NCBI GenBank assembly: GCA_041946755.1
Contig: JBHGBB010000114.1
Coordinates: 1 to 12,822, forward strand
Direction of reading: 5' to 3'
DNA: 12,822 nt
From: JBHGBB01 sp041946755
Lineage (GTDB): Bacteria > UBP4 > UBA4092 > JAOAEQ01
Positions 1-6,275 of the stretch are shown here, in pieces. Numbering within the stretch: position 1 is the stretch's first letter; the number at the start of each line of letters is the position of its first letter. Both the position numbers and the translations under genes were made by a program. Under the pieces are notes generated by a model that worked only from the letters and a program-made list of their open reading frames with translations, did no database searches and had not been told where the DNA came from.

Positions 1-618
1 AATAAAATCAGAATTAAAAAATGGTATATTGTTTTCGGAGGGCTTGCTTTAGTTGGTGCGGTAGGAGGGTATTTTGGTCCTGGAATCGTTGAAGAGCATT
101 ATACCCGTGCACTAAAATCTCGGAAAATAGATTATGACGGATGTATAATGATTGTACCCGAATACCATTGGGCAGTAACTATTCAGCGGAGCCTTGTATA
201 TAATCAGAAACCATCGATTTCTTTATACAGCAAAATATCAACGGTAAAGGTTAATAGTTATCAATGGTCGATTGTGACGACAAAATCAAAGCCGGTTTCT
301 TTAATAGCATTAAATCTAACCTTTCTTAAATATAACCCAAAATATAAACAAAGATTCCTCCGGATGAAAGTAATAAAACATCGGGGAACGGTATTTACGA
401 TAACGGTTTTGCCGCCCAATGATATTGATGCTAGAATAGGTATTGAACGAATATATCCCCGGGAAATTAAAGGTAGAACGCAAGAGTTATGGGTACCCCG
501 GCCAGATGATTTGCATCAATTCGCCACTCAAAGCAAAACCATTTCTTTTGATACCGTTTTCTCTCCGAACGAACGGTTCGAACTGAGCTTATCCGACTAC
601 TTCATTAAACTGAAATAA
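1..618 (+). CDS. Membrane-anchored protein of unknown function (5'-partial)
   Basis: The first ATG in this frame is at 148, but the frame is open with no stop from base 1. The gene therefore very probably starts before the window and 148 is an internal methionine. The extra upstream residues include a basic stretch (KIRIKKW) followed by a hydrophobic segment of about 17 residues (WYIVFGGLALVGAVGGYF). This is the pattern of an N-terminal membrane anchor or uncleaved signal sequence. The remaining 170 or so residues are polar, rich in Lys/Arg and beta-prone residues, and would sit outside the membrane. I recognise no motif or family and see no catalytic signature. The next gene starts 83 bases downstream on the same strand with no clear terminator between, so co-transcription is possible. 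Being a real gene is likely; the function is unknown. Confidence 0.65.
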   Translation, partial: NKIRIKKWYIVFGGLALVGAVGGYFGPGIVEEHYTRALKSRKIDYDGCIMIVPEYHWAVTIQRSLVYNQKPSISLYSKISTVKVNSYQWSIVTTKSKPVSLIALNLTFLKYNPKYKQRFLRMKVIKHRGTVFTITVLPPNDIDARIGIERIYPREIKGRTQELWVPRPDDLHQFATQSKTISFDTVFSPNERFELSLSDYFIKLK

Positions 619-675
619 TCCTCCTAAGTAGAAAACCGTATCTTATCCTGACCGATTCACCGCTCGAATTTTTGT

Positions 676-692
676 TATAATAAATATGGAGG
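676..692 (+). promoter_or_regulatory. TATAAT box and Shine-Dalgarno before the phosphoesterase gene
   Basis: A TATAAT hexamer lies at 676-681 and a GGAGG ribosome binding site at 688-692, nine bases before the ATG at 702. The Shine-Dalgarno is convincing. The TATAAT is a perfect -10 match, but no good -35 lies at the right distance, and a start about 7 bases downstream would leave almost no leader ahead of the GGAGG. The promoter reading is therefore weak. Confidence 0.3.
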
Positions 693-701
693 CACAAAAA
701 T

Positions 702-2861
702 ATGATAAAGAGCATTATGGTTTTATTGCTGGCATTATACGTTGTGGGTAACAGCCATGCTATCCCCATTCAAGGGCTGGTTTTCGAAGATAAAAACGGT
801 AACGGGATTCAGGATGCGGAAGAAGTTGGGTTGGCGAATATCGGGGTTTCCGATGGAACCGCAGTGGCTTTAACCGATACCAAAGGAAAATATAACTTAC
901 CGGATGTTAGTTCAACCGCAACATTTGTTTTCGTTACCACACCCAGCGGATATGGTTATGCCAGTACTTTCTACTATTTATTAGACGGGCAGACTACCGC
1001 AACCAATGTAGATTTCGCATTGTTAAAAATGAAAGAGAAACCATCAGATTATTTCGTTCAGGTGACGGATATTCATGTTGGAAGCGCTTCCGATGCGGCT
1101 GATTTTCTGAATGCGATAACCGAATTGAATCGACTAAATCCGCCTCCGGGATTTATTATCTCTACCGGAGATTTGCTAAATAGAGGAAGTGATACTACGC
1201 AGTATGAATTATATAAAGACCAGATAAACCGTTCGCAAGTTAGATGGTATAATGCGTTTGGAAACCACGATGCGAATACCGGAGAAAATCGCGCGGCTAA
1301 TTATCGGGCATATCTCGGACCGGACTACTATTCGTTCGATTATGGCGCCTATCATTTCATCGTGTTAAATAGCGTACTCACCACCGCGCAGCAGCCATGG
1401 TTACAAAATGATTTGCGGATATTAGGGAAAACTAAACCGTTGATTTTTATGCAACACTATCCACCACAGGATCCAATCCGGCACGATCCTATAAAAAATA
1501 TTCCCAATGCAAAAGCACTGATTACCGGACATTGGCATTCGAATAAACTGATGGAAGAAAATGGCCATTTCTATATTAATACCCCACCCTTGAGAACAGG
1601 AGGAATCGAGGCTAGCCCTGCCGTATACCGGATCATCTCAATAAAAGGAAATGAAATTAAGACTGAACTCCGGCCGATAAGTAAGAAGGTTGCGATGGTA
1701 ACACCGGTAATCACCGAAGAAATTAGCACTATATCCCAGCCGACAACGGATTGGTTAATGTTCCAAAAAGATCCATCGCGGAATGCGATAAGTGAAAATC
1801 TTATCTCCCCGCCGTTATCCTTATCCTGGAAGACCGAATTGAAAAACAGTCGGGTAATGTTATCTTCACCATTGGTTAAAGATAAAATGTTATATCTAGC
1901 GATACAGAACGAAAACGAAATTGGCGGAAGTATCGTTGCGATAAATGCTGTTACCGGCAAGATTATGAAAACTGCAAAAACCCGGTTATGGATAAATCAT
2001 ACTCCGGCAATATATCACCAGACCTTATACACAGTCGATATGGGCGGCCGGATATATGCTTTTTCTCTTCCCGCACTCAATCTCCGATGGTCGTATGATT
2101 TGGATGACGGTCGATCGCATTGGATCTATTCCGCGCCGGTAGTTGATGCCGGTAGAGTTTATGCCGGTAACGCCGGCAAGTTTGTTTGTTTAGATGCTGA
2201 AACCGGGACGCCGATTTGGGATAAGCGATATGGGTCTGATTGGGTATCATCCTGGGTAACTCCGTCAATTGCGAATGACACCATGTATTTCGGGGCGATT
2301 TGGAATGAAGAAAACTGTTTTGCTGCCGATATCAAATCCGGTGAAATCCTCTGGAATTATAAGACCGGCGGAGTACATACTGCGCCGGTACCGTATAAGA
2401 ATACCGTATATGTATCCGATGCTAATGGAAAGCTATCAGCATTAGATATCAATACCGGTCAAGAAATATGGGCAACCCAGCTCGATAAATCATGGATATT
2501 ATCGACTCCGGCGATATCGAATGGAATGATCATCGCCGCTTCAGGAAAAGGAACTATTTATGCGGTTGATACTACAACCGGAACAATCAGATGGCAGGTC
2601 CATGGCGGAGAAGGTATATTGCGGATGAGTATCTATCAGTCAAATAACTATGCTATATTTTCATCGCCGGTAATCTCCGGGAAAACCGTATATATCGGCA
2701 GTAGTGACGGCTATTTATATGCTATCGATATCTTAACCGGTAATGTGGTTTGGAAACAGGATTTCGATAGTCCCATCGTTTCAACTCCGGCGATTGCCGG
2801 AAATACCGTTTATGTGGTTACGATAGATGGAACCGTTTATGCCTTCTGTGGTAGACAGTAG
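702..2861 (+). CDS. Exported calcineurin-like metallophosphoesterase fused to a PQQ-like beta-propeller
   Basis: Residues 1-20 form a signal peptide ending NSHA, so the protein is exported. Residues 22-108 resemble the beta-sandwich N-domain found before some phosphoesterases (MetallophosN/SdrD_B-like: FEDKNGNGIQDAEE, later TDTKGKY). Residues 117-325 carry the calcineurin-type dimetal motifs in order: D123-x-H125, G156-D157, GNHD 187-190, H252 and GHWH 276-279. All metal ligands look intact, so a phosphoesterase or phosphatase is expected; the substrate is unknown. Residues 350-719 are a beta-propeller. After WLMFQKDPSRN come seven blades with the YAxDxxTGxxxW signature (for example LYAIDILTGNVVW), plus strands LSLSWKTEL and VYAF that could close an eighth blade. 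Such propellers bind PQQ in dehydrogenases or act as scaffolds, as in BamB. I cannot see PQQ catalytic residues, so a binding or scaffold role is more likely. The start is fixed by GGAGG nine bases upstream. Confidence 0.88.
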   Translation: MIKSIMVLLLALYVVGNSHAIPIQGLVFEDKNGNGIQDAEEVGLANIGVSDGTAVALTDTKGKYNLPDVSSTATFVFVTTPSGYGYASTFYYLLDGQTTATNVDFALLKMKEKPSDYFVQVTDIHVGSASDAADFLNAITELNRLNPPPGFIISTGDLLNRGSDTTQYELYKDQINRSQVRWYNAFGNHDANTGENRAANYRAYLGPDYYSFDYGAYHFIVLNSVLTTAQQPWLQNDLRILGKTKPLIFMQHYPPQDPIRHDPIKNIPNAKALITGHWHSNKLMEENGHFYINTPPLRTGGIEASPAVYRIISIKGNEIKTELRPISKKVAMVTPVITEEISTISQPTTDWLMFQKDPSRNAISENLISPPLSLSWKTELKNSRVMLSSPLVKDKMLYLAIQNENEIGGSIVAINAVTGKIMKTAKTRLWINHTPAIYHQTLYTVDMGGRIYAFSLPALNLRWSYDLDDGRSHWIYSAPVVDAGRVYAGNAGKFVCLDAETGTPIWDKRYGSDWVSSWVTPSIANDTMYFGAIWNEENCFAADIKSGEILWNYKTGGVHTAPVPYKNTVYVSDANGKLSALDINTGQEIWATQLDKSWILSTPAISNGMIIAASGKGTIYAVDTTTGTIRWQVHGGEGILRMSIYQSNNYAIFSSPVISGKTVYIGSSDGYLYAIDILTGNVVWKQDFDSPIVSTPAIAGNTVYVVTIDGTVYAFCGRQ

Positions 2862-2864
2862 TTA

Positions 2865-2896
2865 GGATTATCGATTATAATAACTGGATATAATCC
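2865..2896 (+). promoter_or_regulatory. Candidate promoter with two TATAAT boxes inside an inverted repeat
   Basis: In the 74-base gap before the small gene, TATAAT occurs twice (2876-2881 and 2889-2894). The stretch is flanked by GGATTAT (2865-2871) and its inverted copy ATAATCC (2890-2896). This could be a promoter with an operator for the small downstream gene, or a weak hairpin behind the phosphoesterase gene. No T-run follows, which argues against a terminator. Confidence 0.3.
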
Positions 2897-2935
2897 GAAT
2901 CTGAAATAATTGATTGAGTTTGGAGGTGAATATTC

Positions 2936-3202
2936 ATGGGTCGAGATAACCGCAATGAAATGCGGAAGCAACATCAGAAGAAATCGAGAAGTCTACAAGC
3001 GAAATTGAAACTTATTCGCGAAAAGTTGGGAATAACCATTTATCCCAATCAATGGGAGAAAATATCTCTTCCGGCAAGAGAGCAGATGCTGAAAGCTATC
3101 TTTCCTGAAAGATATGCGAGACCGCAACCGCAGCAACATCCACAGTCGCAATCTGCACCTACTTCTGCACCGGCAGCCAATCCTGAACAGAAATCAGGTT
3201 AA
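2936..3202 (+). CDS. Small basic protein of unknown function (88 aa)
   Basis: A strong GGAGGTG ribosome binding site (2921-2927) lies eight bases before the ATG, which makes this a real gene despite its size. Residues 1-33 are highly charged and Lys/Arg-rich (MGRDNRNEMRKQHQKKSR), probably helical and possibly nucleic-acid binding. Residues 34-62 form a more ordered segment (LGITIYPNQWEKISLPAREQ). The last 26 residues are a low-complexity Pro/Gln/Ser/Ala tail. There is no signal peptide or membrane segment, so it is probably cytoplasmic. I do not recognise the family. The TAA stop lies inside the left arm of the palindromic terminator. It converges with the Cas4-like gene; nothing indicates a functional link. 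Confidence 0.7.
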   Translation: MGRDNRNEMRKQHQKKSRSLQAKLKLIREKLGITIYPNQWEKISLPAREQMLKAIFPERYARPQPQQHPQSQSAPTSAPAANPEQKSG

Positions 3203-3225
3203 TTTAACCTGATTTCTGCTGTTTT
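3188..3225 (+). terminator. 15-bp palindromic terminator between convergent genes
   Basis: The perfect arms are 3188-3202 (CAGAAATCAGGTTAA) and 3204-3218, with one central base; a real RNA hairpin would open to a 3-5 base loop. A short T-run (3222-3225) follows on the plus strand. The plus-strand gene's stop codon is the last three bases of the left arm, and the minus-strand gene stops six bases beyond the right arm, so one hairpin may end both transcripts. No T-run follows on the minus side. Confidence 0.7.
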
Positions 3226-3823
3226 ATCGCATCTGTTCGTTACAAAAACTCCGATAGCTGCATCCGATACATTGTCGCGGATTATAATGCAAGATATCCG
3301 GCAGCATCCCGCAAACGATTACATTTCGAGCAGATTCTGCCGTCGCCTCAACTGCCGCTAATTCCGGTTTACCGATATGTACCGGTTCGAGTTCTTTCCG
3401 ATTCGGATAATAAATAAACGCGGTTTCTACCGGCAGCCCGAAATTATCTTGAATCAGCCAGGCATACGCATAGATCGGTATGAAATATTGTAATGATTTT
3501 ATTTCTTTGGACTGTTTGATATAAATCGGGTATTTTTTAAGTAAACTTCTACCGAGAATATCGATTTTCCCTTGAATGAATTTGTTCTGTAAATGGATAT
3601 TATATTTCAAATCGATTTCATTTATCCCATTATGGGTAAGTAGCTCGGTTAACACCGGATCATATTTCTCGCGATAGAGGATAGCGGTTTGATGGCTTAA
3701 CGGATCTTGTTCGTGCCTGGTACCTGCGCGTAAATAAGACCAATAAACAATCCGCGGGCATTCAACAAACTCGACTAAATCGCGAACGGTTAATAATAAT
3801 CCTGCACTCGTTATCGCTACCAT
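3224..3823 (-). CDS. Stand-alone Cas4-like PD-(D/E)XK / Fe-S protein
   Basis: Numbering from the upstream ATG at 3829, the Cas4/RecB-like layout is visible. C24 lies in VECPRIVYW. The C-terminal cluster is C187, C190 and C196 in CIGCSYRSFC, so the four cysteines of a 4Fe-4S site are present. The nuclease-core aspartate is D90 (QGKID), the lysine K105 is in PIYIKQSK, and a QxxxxYAxLI-like helix lies at 114-126. Cas4 proteins are exonucleases that process CRISPR pre-spacers; related proteins act in other DNA repair or mobile contexts. At about 200 residues the length fits the family. The usual acidic residue two before the lysine (ExK) appears to be tyrosine (Y103-I-K105), so activity may be lost or altered. 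No cas gene or CRISPR array is in view. A GGGGAG sits six bases before the second ATG (3823) and directly against the first (3829), so I place the start at 3823. Confidence 0.75.
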   Translation of the reverse strand: MVAITSAGLLLTVRDLVEFVECPRIVYWSYLRAGTRHEQDPLSHQTAILYREKYDPVLTELLTHNGINEIDLKYNIHLQNKFIQGKIDILGRSLLKKYPIYIKQSKEIKSLQYFIPIYAYAWLIQDNFGLPVETAFIYYPNRKELEPVHIGKPELAAVEATAESARNVIVCGMLPDILHYNPRQCIGCSYRSFCNEQMR

Positions 3824-3829
3824 ACCCAT

Positions 3830-3835
3830 CTCCCC
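3830..3835 (-). promoter_or_regulatory. Shine-Dalgarno deciding the Cas4-like start
   Basis: Read on the minus strand this is GGGGAG. It abuts the upstream ATG (3827-3829) with no spacer, but lies six bases from the in-frame second ATG (3821-3823). Normal spacing therefore favours the second ATG, giving 199 residues. Confidence 0.55.
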
Positions 3836-4427
3836 AAATACATTTTTGTAACTGGTATAAGAGGTAAGTTACTATTTTGATATAATAGGTAACTTGTTCT
3901 CTTCTATAACCTCAACTAATTCAAAGTTTATACCGGCTGCCCGATATTACCCTAATTTATATCAATATATAGTGCAAGACCTATGCCGAAACAAGCAATT
4001 ATCGAATATTATCTATCCGGAGCGATCATCCATAACACAGCCAGTTTCAGTACCAGCATCTGCATTAGCAGAACCGAAAAAAGTATGATGGGCTTCTACT
4101 GTTTTTCCGGGGTTATTTATCCTAGGGAAAAAACCATAAAAGCAGCCTCGTTATTAGAGAGTATGTTTAGCTTTCCTGAGTTCAATAGATTAGAAAAATC
4201 AATTTTCCCAGAGATAAACGCAGGGTCGGTCAGCATGAACTATCTTTTAAAATCCAATCTATAAATTTCTAATGGCTATCCATCGTCAAGAAATATCATT
4301 GTGGAATTATAATGGGAAGTGGAAAAGTCAAAACAAGGGAGATAAAGATATATTTCTGGTGTAATAAAGCAAATCTCTATAGCAGAATTTTCCCTGATTG
4401 CATCGATAGAATCATGAGGTTTAGTGG
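3836..4427. other. 592-bp stretch without a convincing gene
   Basis: The stretch runs from the 5' side of the Cas4-like gene to the 3' end of the protease. It holds an operator-like palindrome near 3866-3895. Beyond that there are only short open frames on both strands, none with a ribosome binding site. On the minus strand, continuing from the protease, three frames in turn look mildly protein-like (4431-4276, 4236-4117, 4150-4013), which could be decayed coding sequence. No tRNA, repeat array or strong terminator is seen. Confidence 0.5.
3866..3895. promoter_or_regulatory. Operator-like palindrome over a TATAAT box
   Basis: AAGTTACTATT (3866-3876) is matched in inverted orientation by AATAGGTAACTT (3884-3895), with one extra base in the right arm. 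A TATAAT (3881-3886) overlaps the right arm on the plus strand. Related GTAACT copies lie nearby (3849-3854 and within GTAAGTTAC at 3865-3873). It sits upstream of the Cas4-like gene, so it may be a repressor site for that gene or for a divergent transcript. No -35 box is clear. Confidence 0.35.
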
Positions 4428-5786
4428 CTATTGAAAAAGGAGATATTCTTGCGGGGGAACGCTTGCCGGTATGGATTCAACCGCAGCTTGAGCTGCTTTA
4501 AACAGATTAATTCTGCCGTTGGCAACGCATTTTCCGGTGAGTGCCGGGATAACATCAACGGTATCCATAACAATCTGTTTAACCTGTAGATTAGACAGAC
4601 TGGTATTAATCGACCAAATTAAACCGCATTCTCCGGAAACATGGGGAGTCGACATTGAGGTTCCGCTCATCAATCCATATCCGCCGTTGAGAAGAGTACT
4701 ATAAATTTCCGCTCCCGGAGCCGCAACGTCTATAGTAGTAGGTCCATAGTTTGAAGACGACCAGAGCACATCGGTGGCGGTTGTAGCCGCGACTGAGATA
4801 ATATTCGGTAAATCATAACATGCAGGGTAAAATCGGACCGAATCATTATTTAGTGCGTTATTCCCGGCACCAGCGATAAACAATTGCCCGGCTTCATTCG
4901 CGGTGCTGATCGTATCATACATTGCCTGGGTATGATAAATATAAGAGGTCCAGCTATTTGAAGTTAATTTCGCGCCTTTTTGTATTGAATAAAGAATAGC
5001 GCTAATCGCGCTCGCTTCTGTTCCGCCACCGCTCGCGCCGAACATTCGTAATACCATTAATTTCGCTTGCCACATTACTCCCGTTACTCCGATCCCGTTA
5101 TTCCCTCGTGCAGCAATTATCCCGGCAACATGGGTACCGTGTGCGTTAATACCAAGAACATCATTGTTATTATCACCGAAGTTCCAGCCGATCGTGTCGT
5201 CAACATAGCCGTTTCCATCGTCATCAATGCCATTGAACGGTATCTCATCGGGATTATGCCAGATATTATTAATCAAATCCGGATGGGTGTTATCTATCCC
5301 GGTATCAATAACGCCGATGATGAAGGTACTATCTCCAATACTAATATTCCACGCTTCCGGGGCATCAATATCCGCATCGGGCGTACCGCCAGTCTGACCG
5401 GTATTATTAAAATTCCATTGTTGAGTGAACGAGGGATCGTTCGGAGTTTGCAAAAGATGAATATAATAGTTCGGTTCCGCGTATTCGATTTTATCCCGGT
5501 ATTTCGCATACGTCGAGATGGCGCTCAACATACTTTGTTTTTCAGTAAGTTTGACTCTAGTCACGCCAATTTCAGGATAATAGTTTAGGTTACGGGCTCC
5601 AACCTCGGTATTGATGGCTTCTACTGCCATTGCAGAACACCCGGACTTGAATTTCACCAGAAGTTCATCAGGGACATACGCTGCCTCCGGTTGAATTTTG
5701 AAGGGTTCAATTGCAGCGGGTGCATTAACCACAATAACACCTGCGCCGAGTAGTAGTAGTATCCATAAACTGATTTTAATGCTCAT
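4428..5786 (-). CDS. Exported subtilisin-like serine protease (family S8)
   Basis: Residues 1-25 form a signal peptide (SLWILLLLGAGVIVVNAPA). Residues 38-112 are an inhibitor-type prodomain (DELLVKFKSG, later IEYAEPNYYIHLL). The catalytic domain spans about 118-435, with the triad D161 (VIDTGID), H216 (HGTHVAG) and S377 (GTSMSTPHVSG); the oxyanion-hole residue is N309 (AGAGNN). An acidic loop DDDGNGYVDD (188-197) suggests calcium binding. All catalytic residues are present, so an active extracytoplasmic protease is expected. The protein stops at PPQEYLLFQ, just after the catalytic domain. That ending resembles the start of a C-terminal sorting tail, and the stop follows a T5 run, so a frameshift is possible. 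The start ATG has no good Shine-Dalgarno (CGAAAAAAATT precedes it), but the signal peptide begins there and no better start exists. It is a single gene, divergent from the oxidoreductase. Confidence 0.92.
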   Translation of the reverse strand: MSIKISLWILLLLGAGVIVVNAPAAIEPFKIQPEAAYVPDELLVKFKSGCSAMAVEAINTEVGARNLNYYPEIGVTRVKLTEKQSMLSAISTYAKYRDKIEYAEPNYYIHLLQTPNDPSFTQQWNFNNTGQTGGTPDADIDAPEAWNISIGDSTFIIGVIDTGIDNTHPDLINNIWHNPDEIPFNGIDDDGNGYVDDTIGWNFGDNNNDVLGINAHGTHVAGIIAARGNNGIGVTGVMWQAKLMVLRMFGASGGGTEASAISAILYSIQKGAKLTSNSWTSYIYHTQAMYDTISTANEAGQLFIAGAGNNALNNDSVRFYPACYDLPNIISVAATTATDVLWSSSNYGPTTIDVAAPGAEIYSTLLNGGYGLMSGTSMSTPHVSGECGLIWSINTSLSNLQVKQIVMDTVDVIPALTGKCVANGRINLFKAAQAAVESIPASVPPQEYLLFQ

Positions 5787-6103
5787 AATTTTTTTCGTTT
5801 AATTTAAAGTTAGAGGAAGCAGGTTTCTGTTGATAATATACTTCTTTTTGGTTATTCTAGGAAAAACATTGTTTTGTTTTACCGAACCGTTTACCTGAAT
5901 AACTCTTTTTTCTAAGACATAATAGACCAAGATTATAAGGTAGAAATATAATGTTGTCAATTAGAAATTCAAAATTATTAGCAGTTCGGTATTAATTTAC
6001 TTAAAAGGAGAAAAGAAAAAAAGATGGTTTGTTGTATGATATGAAAAGAGGCGATTCGGTAATCCGCTTGTATTATCCAACTTATTAGTAATAGGTCATG
6101 CTA

Positions 6104-6125
6104 TTTGACGTATCGTAAGGTCAAA
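6104..6125. promoter_or_regulatory. TTTGAC inverted repeat, possible operator
   Basis: TTTGAC (6104-6109) and GTCAAA (6120-6125) form 6-bp inverted arms with a 10-base spacer. The half-sites are therefore about one and a half helical turns apart. The repeat lies some 40 bases upstream of the best -10 box for the oxidoreductase. TTGACG (6105-6110) could alternatively be a -35 for TAAAAT (6130-6135), with a long 19-base spacer. Confidence 0.3.
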
Positions 6126-6140
6126 ACATTAAAATGATAT

Positions 6141-6168
6141 TTTATATTCGTAAAAATTGCGCTATAAT
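6141..6168 (+). promoter_or_regulatory. Candidate promoter of the oxidoreductase gene
   Basis: TTTATA (6141-6146) and a perfect TATAAT (6163-6168) are separated by 16 bases. This is the best sigma-70-like promoter before the plus-strand gene series. Transcription would begin near 6175, leaving a leader of about 100 bases in which I see no recognisable riboswitch. Confidence 0.4.
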
Positions 6169-6275
6169 CTATTAATCATGATGTAGCCTATGAAAATCGC
6201 GGATGCATCTGGATAAAAATATATTGGAATTGTTTGAATCGTTGTTGCTGTATTTTTTAAGGAGGTGAAAGTTGC

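Larger units (their letters stand above)
5787..6275. other. 489-bp divergent intergenic region
   Basis: An AT-rich gap between two divergent genes, with no credible ORF. It holds a TTTGAC inverted repeat (6104-6125), a plausible promoter (6141-6168), and an approximately 100-base leader ending in AAGGAGGTG ahead of the oxidoreductase. On the minus side, TATATT/TATTAT-like sequence about 45 bases before the protease ATG could be its -10. A six-codon frame (6024-6044) behind AAAGGAG is too short and badly spaced to call. Confidence 0.5.

Noticed and set aside
148..618. Gene start at the ATG at 148
   Set aside because: The same frame is open back to base 1 and encodes a membrane anchor there, so the gene starts outside the window.
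3894..4264. Two overlapping plus-strand ORFs (64 and 93 codons)
   Set aside because: Neither has a ribosome binding site or recognisable motifs, and their composition and codons do not resemble the real genes around them. They are kept only as a note on the empty region.
5067..5588. 173-codon plus-strand ORF opposite the protease
   Set aside because: It is antisense to a fully motif-supported subtilisin gene and has no motif of its own.
6024..6044. Six-codon frame (MVCCMI) behind an AAAGGAG, possible leader peptide
   Set aside because: The spacing is too long, there is no attenuator hairpin after it, and it has no run of a single regulatory amino acid.
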